Assembly (NCBI GenBank): GCA_963924555.1
Contig: OZ004585.1
Coordinates: 4,849,488 to 4,913,487 of the forward strand
Direction of reading: 5' to 3'
Length of the DNA: 64,000 nucleotides
From: Crambe crambe
Lineage: Eukaryota > Porifera > Demospongiae > Poecilosclerida > Crambeidae
In this document: piece by piece, positions 24,201 through 35,200 of the stretch
How the letters are laid out: each line of letters starts with the position of its first letter
How positions within the stretch are numbered: the first letter of the stretch is position 1
Position numbers and translations under genes: made by a program
Notes under the pieces: generated by a model
What the model saw: the letters and a program-made list of their open reading frames with translations, nothing else
Database searches by the model: none
What the model was told of the DNA's origin: nothing

Positions 24201-27200
24201 ATTTATTTTGATGAATCATATATCAAAAATATAAATTCAATAAAAAAATAGTTAAATTTGATGAAAAAAAAGGGTGGGGGGACAAAAGGGTATCATCAGA
24301 CAGAGTGCATAATAGTACCCTCATCCCCCTCTATATTTAATAATGATTGTGGATACAGCTATCACTGCAAGAACATTGATTTGGCCTTTGCTAGCTATAC
24401 ACTTGAAAATCAATGTTGGAACTGAATTTTGAAGTTCATACAACATAGTTCATAACGACTATGAATATTACACTTACCTATGGTAGTACTCCTTTCCTGT
24501 CGAGGATGTACAATCAATGTAACAGTAGCATTATTCATCTGCAGATTTTGTTCTACTATGCACTTAATAGTGTAGATTTTCTTCTTCATTATAACATAAT
24601 GAACCTCACCAGTCTTGATCTCCAAGGTAGTGTTTATGATGAAGCTATTGCTATTTGTACTTTGAGTTTTATTTGTAGAAATCCCATTCTGTTCACATCT
24701 CTCAGGACCACAAAATGATCCATTAAATGTCCATCTCAAACTGATATTACTTCCCATAGCATTGCACTGAAATATAGCTGTGTCACCATTTGTTATATTC
24801 TGGGTTGATGGAAACACTGATATTTCACTCCTCTCTGAAATAATATATCCTGATTATGCTCGGAGCCATAATATTTATTCCTATTGGTGAGGTGTTTTAC
24901 AGCTATGTATAAGCTTCATTCATCATTATAGCTATGGAGCTAGATATAAGTAGCCACTTAGCTATGATATCTTATGGTAAGATCTTACCTAGTATATGAA
25001 ATTCCATAAGTGGTCCCAATATTGTATCCAATGGACAATGCTGAGGATCAGAGCAACGTTTCAATATTACCTTACATCGAAATACCATCTCATCAGTGGA
25101 GTTAAATATCAATACAGAAAGGGTTCTGTTATCTTGAGAGAGTATGTATCCTCTTGACTCTGAATCATTCATTACTTGTATTGGAGTTGAATCCACAAGT
25201 TGCTCCCATATTATAGTGTATGAACTGCGTACAGTAGGCAGTGGTATGGGACACATCAACATTGCATGTGTATCATCACGGAATACACCAGTCATGGTAG
25301 TTTGATTAGACACTGTTGGGATAGCTGCACCATAATGGAATGTATTTGTACTAATGCATGGATGCTAAATATCCTTAGATGTATATAGCTATTCAGTACC
25401 ACAGTGTATTAAAAGCATTGGTATACAGATGCAGATTTCTTAACCACGAATGTCTGGCAAAGTATAGTAGTTGTATAGCTACAGCATACTTCACAATTGA
25501 ATAAATCACAAAAATGATAGCTAGCTAGCATGTGGCTAAGATAGTTCTGAAATCTATAGGATCATGTGTCAGCGTGTAACTATAAGTCAGCATGTGCAGT
25601 GCTATGTGGCATGTTATGGTTAACTTGCATTTTATGGTCACAACAATGTCCAGACATTGCTCATGCAGTGGAAGCAGTGTCAAAATTCTGCTCAAAGCCT
25701 AGTGAAGCCCATCTGAATACATTCTGAGATATTAAAGGGAACAGCAAGTCTTTTACTCAAAGTATGAAGACTTGATCGGATTTTCAATGCTAGATTGGCA
25801 GGGAAACAGGATGAGAGCCACTCTGATTTTTTCTTCTCATGGCAGATTGACAAGTTAGTTGAAACAAGCAATTATGGCCCTGTCTACATCCGAGGCAGAA
25901 TATTTAGCCCTCGATGTTATAACACAAGGAGCTGTTTGGCTCAATAGGCCCATAGCTATGGCAAGGAATTCAGTGTTAAATTATTGACATCTTGATACTA
26001 CTTTGTGTGAGAAGCTGTGCTGGAGGAAATTATCAGCCTGAGTTATATAGTGTTATTGAAATAGTTTTACTTAGAATTGGCTGTGCTATTTACGTAGTTA
26101 CATTATAGTTGGGTTGTTACTAAAAACAGAGGATATTTTCTGAGGAAAGATTTACATTGTTATCGATTAACATGGCCATGTAGCATTAAAGTTTCTTTGG
26201 GAATTAAGGAATTATCATAATGATATGTTCCAATAGCTATTATACGTACATGAACTACCAGTTAGTTTTTGACAGACATGATTGAATAATGATGGCACCA
26301 ACATCAACTTGGGACCAATGTGACCAGGTCCCAACATCAATTTTTTTTTATCAATGGGACCAGGTCCCATATCAACATGGAACAGGTCCCATATCAACTT
26401 GAGAGGCATAGCACCAATCAAACTATAGGGACATATGGACCAGGTCCCATCATCAAAATTTGATCTATGGGACTAGGTCCTAACATCAATTTGGACCAGA
26501 TCCCAACATCAACTAGGTCCCAACATCAACTGGGACCAATAGGTCACAACATAAACTTGGGACCAATGGGACCAGGTCACAACATAAACTTGGGACTAAT
26601 GGGACCTGGTCACAACATCAACCGGCTTGGGACCAATGGGACCGAGTACCAACATAAACTTGGGACCAGGAACCATGCAACATCAACTTGTGACCAATGG
26701 GATCAGATACGTACCAACATCAACTTGTGACCAATAGGATCAGGTACCAACATCAGCTTGGGACCAATGGGACCAGGTACCAACATCAGCTTGGGACCGA
26801 TGGGACCAGGTACCAACATCAACTTGGGACCAATTGGACCATGCAGGTCCCAAAATCAACTGAGGATATTTCCAACACCAATGGCATCTTTTGGGTCCCA
26901 TTATTCAATACGTACGTAGTACTTAATTACATACAAATCTAAACTTTTTTGTAATCCTATTGTACAGGTAGGACATTGCATGTACAACATTGTAGCTATA
27001 CATACGTAGCTAATAATTACCATAAAACATGATAGCCTTTGAGTATTCTTCTCCAATAATGCAGCGAACACTTGCCTCGAAATCTTCAGTTATGTCATAT
27101 GTGAAATACTCCTCATTTATGTCTGTAGATCGATTTCTGATAAGCACACCCATACTGTCATTAATCTCAAATCTTGCATCAGGATAAGCCATACCGTCAA

Positions 27201-27333
27201 TTGGATTCTGACATGCAAGTCTGAACACATTTGGAGCTTCCCTTCGTGAAGGAAAGTAGAAGTCCAGAACAGGAATCCCCAAAATAGTATAGATGGAGCA
27301 CATGATTATAGTGCTAATAAGCAAAGAGACCAT
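21250..27333 (-). CDS. gene E: three-Ig transmembrane receptor with long tyrosine-motif tail, 578 aa, 7 exons
   Basis: Exons are 27021-27333 (signal peptide MVSLLISTIIMCSIYTILG, Ig1), 24989-25324 (Ig2), 24478-24834 (Ig3), 24145-24192 and 23943-23987 (Ser/Thr-rich stalk, TSTQPLTSDSP and TTTQPLMSDSP), 21948-22308 (transmembrane plus tail) and 21250-21526 (tail, stop TAA). They sum to 1737 bp; junctions are phase 1 except the last (phase 2). Ig2 shows MLMCPI, IIWEQL, VFRCKV; Ig3 shows FQCNAMG, RWTFNG, IKCIVEQ. The membrane helix is about 370-394. Tail tyrosines include YSTV (462), YEEI (515), YNIV (525), YEDI (547) and YLGI (555). YEEI is the classical Src-SH2 ligand, and V-M-Y-E-E-I also fits the ITIM pattern. 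No kinase domain exists. The last exon is close to that of gene C. The receptor probably signals through SH2 proteins; the ligand is unknown. Confidence 0.88.
22082..22123 (-). repeat. 21-bp tandem duplication inside the gene E tail
   Basis: Two consecutive identical 21-bp units (22082-22102 and 22103-22123) encode PCVTVEQ twice in the cytoplasmic tail. The duplication is in frame and adds seven residues. Confidence 0.85.
22430..23942. other. intron of gene E between stalk and membrane exons
   Basis: No coding sequence is seen. GCTGGTCACATGAC occurs twice (about 22593 and 22975). A repeat at about 23769-23890 (ATTTCTGTGAAATG, AGATGACCATTG, CTGTATATCCAGCC) recurs at 43980-44130. Confidence 0.4.
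23943..24230 (-). repeat. tandem duplication that created the second stalk exon of gene E
   Basis: The segment around 24121-24230 (GGTAAAAAGTACATAC, GCTGGTGAATCTGA, GAATTTATTTTGATGAATCAT) repeats the segment around 23925-24012 (TTTAAAAAGTATATAC, GCTGGTGAATCTGA, GAATTTGATGAATCAT). Each unit has a small phase 1-1 exon with its own splice sites, so the duplication lengthens the stalk without breaking the frame. Confidence 0.75.
25740..25985 (+). pseudogene. Ty1/copia-like RNase H scrap
   Basis: The plus strand contains QAIMALSTSEAEYLALD followed by GAVWLN, the hallmark of the copia RNase H domain. Upstream is a broken stretch around LIGFSMLDWQGN, where copia elements usually have a D.DWAG motif. 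No LTRs or other pol parts were found. It lies in intron 1 of gene E and is inactive. Confidence 0.7.
26295..26862. repeat. minisatellite built on the GGGACCA / CAACATCAACTTGGGACC unit
   Basis: About 570 bp consists of imperfect copies of a 30-40 bp unit containing CAACATCAACTTG, GGGACCAATGGGACCAGGT and variants. The plus-strand reading YQHQLGTNGT is a by-product of the repeat and not evidence of a gene. It lies in intron 1 of gene E. Confidence 0.8.
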
Positions 27334-28665
27334 GATAAATTCTTGCCTGAAGATCTGAAACTACAATTTGATTGCTACCTACCTAGCCAATAATAGGATG
27401 TTTTGAATTGGGAGATGTTATGGATAGACAGTTGATTAAGCTGAATGATAACTTTAGTATCCCAATAATAATAATACGGAAGTATACCTATCAGAGAGAG
27501 TGGTAGCTCTCTCAGCTAATGTAGAGAAGAAGAATGCAACAACTTCCCCGGCTTGCTATATACCACTTATCACAGGTATACAGCTATATCCTATGGTTTG
27601 TAAGAGGAATCTAGTGACAGAAAAAACCTCTTATGTTTATTTTTTTAAGTTGATCCTTGACATCTAGCTACTGCTTACATGCATGTACAACACCTTATAG
27701 ACATCTTAGACTTCAATTCTGCAGCAGTACAGAGAGCTATATTGACTTAATTGATCATAAATTAAACACTTAGAATCATTATACAAAAAAAAAATAAGTG
27801 AAAATGATAATAGCTAGCTATGTATGTATGTTAACAACAATTAACTGCTACTACTACTAATACTAATACTACGTATAAAATTTGAAAATAATTGTTAATC
27901 ATTCAGTTCATGTCCCCATGCAATTTGATAGCCTCTTACTTTCTTTAGGTACTACAGAATATAAAGCATAGATAGAATTATTATTATAGCTATAGTGTAT
28001 GGAACTTCTCAATGTGGACACTTATTGGGGTGATTTGCATTGAGGCACAGAAATGCAGGCTAGAGTGAGTGAGCTGACTCTCATCATCGATAACTTGATA
28101 ACTAGGTCTACACTCCAAAATTGCTTTGAACTTACATAATGCACATGCTCCAATGTATATAATTGCTGTTCAGATTTCTACATTGACTACAGCAGTTTTG
28201 TTGTAGGAGCTTGACTAATCAAAGTGGATTGTAGTCCCTTACAGTTTCCTATAATTATATGCAGCTGCATGGCTGGAATTTGCCACTTATAACTCAATAG
28301 CAAGGAATTGTAGTGGTCAACAAACCAGCTAAAGAATTTCTCAGCAGTAAGTTCCAGCAGTAATAGCTATGCAGAAGAAGTAAAGAAGAAGAGAGTTTGG
28401 AACTAAAACCAATTGGCATACGTAAGTATACCATGGCAGTAATGAAAGAATTAAGGTGCAAAATGGCTAGTAGAGATGGCAGATTAGTAATACATGGCCG
28501 ACAAAGCCCAGTTCATCACCAATGGTTTCATCCACTCTGGAATTGCAGGAGTATTGGATAGTGACAACTCCTTGAGAAGCAATAGACACAAATAGCTAAC
28601 GAAATTTTCCTGATCTCCAGTAAAAACCCAATGGGGATAGGAAGATATTAAGAAAGTTGAGAAGG
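27334..28665. repeat. 5' flank of gene E; about 1.1 kb duplicated at 62206-63205
   Basis: From about 27567 to 28665 the sequence is a diverged copy of 62206-63205 (CTAGTGACAGAAAAAA; GGAACTTCTCAATGTGGACA; GTTTCATCCACTCTGGAATT). The gene E promoter should lie here, but no core element can be pointed to. No exon was found in either copy. Confidence 0.6.
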
Positions 28666-29280
28666 CTTTGAAAATATAATCTGTGCAGAAGCTTTTTTTG
28701 CTTCATTCACGTGATGAATATATATGTTACACAATAAACTTAGCTTGTGTTCTCTAACTTGCACTGAAACAGCATATTTGTGTTTATCAGCTGACCAGAG
28801 GCCAACTATTTCAGCTTAAAAATATTACCACCAACTATTCAATAGAGCTCTTTCGTCACATGACTGATTAACACATGTGTCAGCATCAGCATCGGACAGA
28901 GCTGGTACTGTATATATACAGCTGTGGTTTTGGCATTCGCTTGAGGAAGCAATGTCATTGTTTCCTTATGCTGAAAATCTTACTGAGATATGGAGCGAGG
29001 GATAAAGTATGATGACTTACACTAATTATAAGCCTAGAAAGTAATAATCAAGGAGCGAGAGACTGCAGTAAACCTGCAGTATGCTTAGAGATCAACAAGT
29101 TTTTGGTGCCAGAGACTGACAAGGAAAAGCCTAACTGGAAAAGAGGCTCAGCTAGAAGAAATCAGCCCAATAGCATGCATTTCAAATAATTGTCTGTGGG
29201 TGCAGGCTAGTATAGAGCTATTTACAGGTAACCTGTAATTACATGAAAGTTATTCAAACTAATTTAGGGTGTGTTTCATT

Positions 29281-32200
29281 TTACAGCTTACTTTTAGCAT
29301 GCTTCCTCTGATCCTGTTTATTATTTCTATTACTCAGATAACAGCAAACAGCAACAGCAATGATTGTTCCTAAAATGATTGTCACACATACACCAAGAAG
29401 AACCCCAATTCCATATTTAGCAATATCTGAAAAAAGGGAAAGCAAGATATAATAATTAAATAATTACATACCAAGTACCCTATACGAGTTAAATTTGGCA
29501 GTGTATAAAATTTAACAGTTTGGCGGTCCATGTTGGAACCATCAATAATAATGTCCGCCAATATCTATAGCTAGCTATAGAGCTAGGGGCCAGGGGTGGG
29601 GCTCAAGTGTATGCACACGCAAGACTACGCAAATAGCTAGCTAGCTCTGTTTCCAGCTGTTTCGTGATCGTGATGGCTCTTCAAATGTAAGGAAGAAGTA
29701 AGCAGTCAGCTGACATCAATCTCGGAATATGGCCAACTACATAATACTTTGGCATCTGACATGGGTCCTCCAAGTTTCCTTCTTCACTACGTTTAGATTA
29801 CAGATAGCTTTGTATATAAATATTCAAACATAACTAGTCGAGTAAACTCCATGGCTTGCCCCTGGCCTTGACCCACGCACACAATGTGCGTGAGTGTGCT
29901 AACACACCGCCGCCAATAATAATGTCTGCCAAAAGCCTTCCATGGTAAAAGTGCAAGTAAAACTCCCACCAAAATTAACTCGTATATGGTAGAAAACTAA
30001 ACTGCTCTTACATTCACTCTAAAGCTAGTCTGACACAGCCGACCCTTTACCTGGGGCGGGGGGAGGGAAAGGGTCTGGTGTAGTCGAACTTGTGTGGGTG
30101 GAATTTTGAGATCATCATGTTACATCATCATGTGCCCTTTGAGTGCACATGTGTTAGTTTGCATGTGAGATCGAGATCAAAGATGGCTTCGATGAGTCCT
30201 GTATCTCATTGCCTGGCTTGTGGAGAAATAACTCAGAGGAAAGACAGAAGAATTTTGGGCAGTGTTTCTGACAAAACTAGTCCTGGCTATATGCAGAAAG
30301 TACCACTATGGATATACGTAATAATATACGTACGTATATGAAAAGCTACTGAAGGCTAAGAGTCTATCAGCAAACACATCCCTTTGGCTCAGTACATCTG
30401 CAATGTTCATCATCATCATTATTGTTACAGTACTATGCCATTATCATTACATCATTGATTTGTGACATCATGATTCATGCAGCACATGTACCACATGTTA
30501 TTAGTAGCCATTAATGATCTTCACTGATCAGTGGTCTTTAGACACAATGGCGATGAGGATTAAAATTAAAAAGTGGACTTCTTTAGCGAACTATGGTAGT
30601 AAGAATCGATTTAGCACCATTACCACTCTTCAATCCGATAGGTGATCCAAGCTCTCTCAGCCAGAAGTGGAAAAATGATTTGAGACTTATATAGTTGCCA
30701 TAAATACCACTCAAAAGCAAGCACTTCTCTTATATCAAGCTCAACAAGGAGATATTATATAGAGACACTTCTAGAGCCTGACCCAGTACCTGAAGGAGCA
30801 ACTGTCTTCGACATAGCCATGACCAAGCTTACTAGCTACTTATTTTTCACCAAAGAAGAATGTGGAATATGACAATTTTGCCAGGCAGTTCAGTTCAAAG
30901 TTCAAAGATGAAACTGTGGGCCAGTTTTCCACTCGCCTGAGAAAATTAGATGCACACTGTGCATTTGCTGATGTAGACTGAGAAATAAAACTTCAACCAC
31001 TCAAAGCATTCGAGAAGGATTGCTCTATATACAAGATGCATGGTCTCAGTCTTACATCCAAGGCTCGCACCCTAGAGCTAAGTGAATCACAAGCAGCTGG
31101 AATGGAGACGTCATTGCCAAAAGGATCTGCAGAATCAGTAAACCACAAGATACAAATGCCAAAGACTCAGTGTAGAAAATGTGGACTTGCATGGCCACAT
31201 AAGAATAGTCCCTGTCCAGCCAAAGGCCAAACTTGAAAGAAATGTGGAAAGCTTACTCACTATGCCTGAGTGTGCCTCACCAAAGTGAGCAAGCCTCCTG
31301 GTCAAAGCAAGCACCAAAATGTACCTCGAAATCATATCTCAATCAAGTATCAGCAGAACCACAAAATGATAGCAGCACAGATGACGAGTATTTGTATGTA
31401 CTGGAAGACAAGAAAGGAGACAAGAAAGGAAAGAGTTCTACCCCCGAAGTTAATTTGAATAGTGTCCCTAACCGAATGATCATCGACACAGGTGCATTGA
31501 CAGATATTTTGGATGAAGAACATTTGACCAAATAAACCAGACCAAAGATATCACCGCTTGAGTGCTCCACAAAGCGAATCTTTGCATATGGTTCCACATC
31601 ACAGCTTATTTCTGTTGGTCAAACATTGAACTAAAAGGAAAACATGTGACTTCGACTGTTCAAGTATTGCAAGGAAACTACGGATTGCTTATTATAAAAC
31701 AGTATCACCTTTAGGTCTGGAATTCAGATCATTGACCACATGCAAGCCAATTCAGTTGTATTGGAAGGCTAAAGAATGCAGAAATTAAGTTTCATATCAA
31801 CAAATCAGTTATCCCTGTTGCTTAATCAGCTCGTAGGATTCCATTTCACATCAGAAAACAAGTCAAGAAAGAACTGCAAAGCCTAGAAAACCAGGGTATC
31901 ATTGAGAAAGTGGATGGAGCCACACTGTGGGTTTCTCCACTGGTCATGCATTATTCTAAAGAAAACCGGTGAAGTTCGCATAGGTGTGGACATGCGAATG
32001 GCCAATAAGGCAATTGATCGAGAACGTCATCCAGTCCAACACAATAGTGCCACAGTATTTTCAAAATTAGACTTGCGTGTTGGTTATCACCAACTGTCCT
32101 TAGCAAAAGAGAGCCGTTATATCACTACATTTGCCACCCATAAAGGACTTTGGAGATATGCTCAACTGAATTTCGTAACAAATTCTGCCAGCGAGATATT

Positions 32201-35200
32201 CCAGAAAGTGATCAGTGACTAAGTTTGTGAGATTCCTGGATTTTGAATATAAGTGATGATGTGATCGTGTATGGTACCATACAAGCAGAACATGACAAAG
32301 CTCTCCTATCTGTATTCCAGAAATTCTCAGATAATTGGATTGACCCTAAACAAACGAAAATGTGAATTCAATTGTACCTTGTTGACATTTTTTGGTTTTG
32401 TGTTTTCTGCAAGTGGAATTTTTCCAGATCCAAAGAAAGTTCAGTCAATTTATGACACAAAACCACCAACCTCCACAAGCAGTGTCAGAAGCTTTTTAGG
32501 AATGGCCACATACTACGCTCCCAAATTTCAGCGATATGTCACAACCACTGCAAGAAAGACACTCCATTTAGAAGGAAGCAAGAACACGAGCAAACATTCA
32601 AGAAAATCAAAGAACTGCATGTTAACTAACTAGTGATGTTATTATGGTCTATTTTGATCGAACCAATGAAACAGAAGTTATTACTCACAGAAACATCTGT
32701 GGTGGTGAGTATTTGTTTGTTGTGATAGACGCTTACTCCTGTTTTCTGCAAGGACAGAATTTTTGTTACCTATGGGATCCCAAGAGTGTTACAAAGTGAC
32801 AACCCCATTTTCAAGTGGAGAGATCAAAGCATTCATGATAGAAAAGGGCACAGAACATACGTAGAAGAATAACACCATTATGGCTACAGGCTAACTCTGA
32901 AGTGGAGAACTTCATGAAGGTGATAACAAAAGCCACCTGGTCTGCTCATGTAGATGGTCAAAATTGGAAGAAAGATTATACAAATTATCTGTTAAATTAT
33001 CAAGCAACACCTCATTGTTACACTGGATTTTCCCCGGCACAACTTTTGTTCAATCAACAGATCAACACAAAACTTCCACAGATGGTCAGTCAGGAGAAGG
33101 TACAAATCGTGCAAAAGAAAAGATGAAGGAACATGCAGTTCAGAAGTCCTAAATATCTGGAGATTCTGTTCTGATCAAACAAAGGAAGCAAACAAATTTT
33201 CGACACATTTTGATCCAGTTCCATGGATTGATGATAATTTGAAAGAAAGGAACAATGTTGACTGCTATCCAAAATGGAATTATGCAATGCTTCTCTCTTC
33301 AAAGATATTAAACCTCAAGCAGATAGCTCAGCTCCCTTTGAGGATGAAGGTGACATCTCTGAAGATGATCATCCTGTTAACTCCAACAATCAATGCACCT
33401 ACTCCACCAGAAAACCCTGCTAATACACCACAGAACTGTTGTCCAAGTCGAAATCGCAGGTCTGTTAAGACATTTTGGACAGAATATTCATGAATTGTGA
33501 AACACTTATTTACGTCGTTATTGTTGTAATTACAGTTAGTTGTATTTTTTCTTCTGTTTGTATGCATTCTTAATTCAAAGAAAGAGGGAGAATGCAATGT
33601 TCATCATCATCATTATATCATTATCATTACATCATTGATTTATGACATCATGATTCATGCGAGCACAAGTATCACATGTTAGTAGTAGCATCTTCACTGA
33701 TCTGTGGTCACGATAACGTCCACCACAAACTTGAGTTGTTCAGGCTTGAAGGATGGACATCCTAGTTCTCAATACTTTTGTTATTTCAGGCTCCATAGTT
33801 ATAGCTAGCTAGAAATAAGTGCAGGCAATAAGATTTTCACACTTGGAATGCAAATACTGCAATCTGATTGGAGCACAACTATAGCTGCGCTGACATAAGT
33901 TCAATATAGTAACTACACCAGACCCTTTCCCTCCTCCCCCCCCCCCACCCCACCCCCAAGAAAAAGGGTCTACTTTCTTTCAGGGATGGGTGGATACACT
34001 GGTATTTGAAAAGGAGGGGGTACGATGCCCATGTGGATTGTAAGACCATGTGGATTGTAAGACCATGTGCATTGTAAGACCACTGCCACGGTTCCATTAA
34101 TTTGAGTAGAAGCTTGAAGGTACACAGCATGCAAAGCGCATTATCTAGGGGGGTCTGGTTATGATACCTCGGGAAAATTTTGAGTTTTTGATACATGGCC
34201 TTAGCATAATTTTTCCCCCTTCATTCTATTATGGGAGGCTTAGCCTAATTTAAGGAAGTATTGTAGACACCACACTATGGAGTAGGATGGAATGTCTATC
34301 CATTCCAATAATATATACATACATGTAATAATGTGGTGAGTAAGCTCAGTACCTGGTAAGGTTGTGCAGGTGGTGGTGAAACTTGTGGAACTTGTGGTGA
34401 AGGATTCTATGAAAATAAAGAAATATGTACATTAGCTACTTCATGAGTGTATTACTTGTACTGGACTGAGCATGCTCATACTATATAGTTATTACATCAA
34501 CTTATGTCATTAGGTCATTATTAATAGAGTGTAATCATTAGTCAGTTATAATATCTTGAGCTGTGAGTATTATTATAAACTAAGGCCATTACATTACTAA
34601 TTGTAGCTATTAGGTACATAAAATTGGCACATTGTTAGCTAATGAAGCAAAAGGGGTTGAACCCATTACTTAATGATATACTCCGATTTAACGGAGAAAT
34701 CAGAAACCCCTAGCTAGTCAGCGGATACGAGTGAGTGGTGAAAAAAAATTCTTCTAGGTACTAAATTAATTGTTAGAAATAGAATGTTTATATTATTATT
34801 ATTAAAATACAAGTTACAACATTATACTCTCTGGAAGGATGATCGAGTTATTGCAGTTCACTGAAAGAAATGCTCAGAGCTTCAAAATTTATTTATTGCC
34901 TATACCAAGCAAAACACTTTTATACCAACATGAACGATTAAAGCAGGAGGCAGTGATGTAGGGATTATTATTGAAGGCAGCATAGTTTTGATGTTTGTTC
35001 ACAGAAACTGCTACAGGTAAAAGTGTAGACTAAGCCCTACATGGCCTTTTTATTTTGCATAATTTTTCCCCTTTATGGGAGGCTAAGCCTGATGAGGGAA
35101 GTATTGTGGACACCACACTATGGAGTTGGATGGCATGTTTATCCATCCCAATAATAATTATACGTACGTACATGTGAGTAAACTCAGTACCTGGTAAGGT

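Larger units (their letters stand above)
30399..33722 (+). mobile_element. degraded Ty3/gypsy-like LTR retrotransposon with very short LTRs
   Basis: Two direct repeats of about 130-150 bp start TGCAATGTTCATCATC at 30399 and 33593. A primer-binding-like TGGCGATGAGGAT follows the first (30548) and a purine tract AAAGAAAGAGGGAGAA precedes the second. On the plus strand, in order: gag (SPKKNVEYDNF, about 30850), a zinc-knuckle-like region (CRKCGLAWPH, KKCGKLTHY, 31170-31265), protease core (IIDTGALTD, 31480), reverse transcriptase (KLDLRVGYHQL 32066; SDDVIVYGT 32250), and integrase C-terminal part (TGFSPAQLLFNQQ, 33023). Many stops and frameshifts are present and most of RNase H and the integrase core is missing. 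It is inactive and inserted in intron 5 of gene H in opposite orientation. Confidence 0.8.

Noticed and set aside
26467-26942. Open plus-strand frames with repeated YQHQLGTNGT
   Set aside because: They are translations of a minisatellite whose unit length happens to keep a frame open; there is no independent sign of coding.
30059-33970. AAAGGGTCTGGTGTAGT near 30070 and its complement near 33911 as terminal repeats of one large element
   Set aside because: The two copies point outward from each other in the wrong orientation for ends of the intervening DNA; they are better read as two separate small repeats.
34655-34680. GGGGTTGAACCC resembling a tRNA B box
   Set aside because: No cloverleaf can be formed around it; it is simply part of the duplicated stalk-exon segment and recurs at about 35357.
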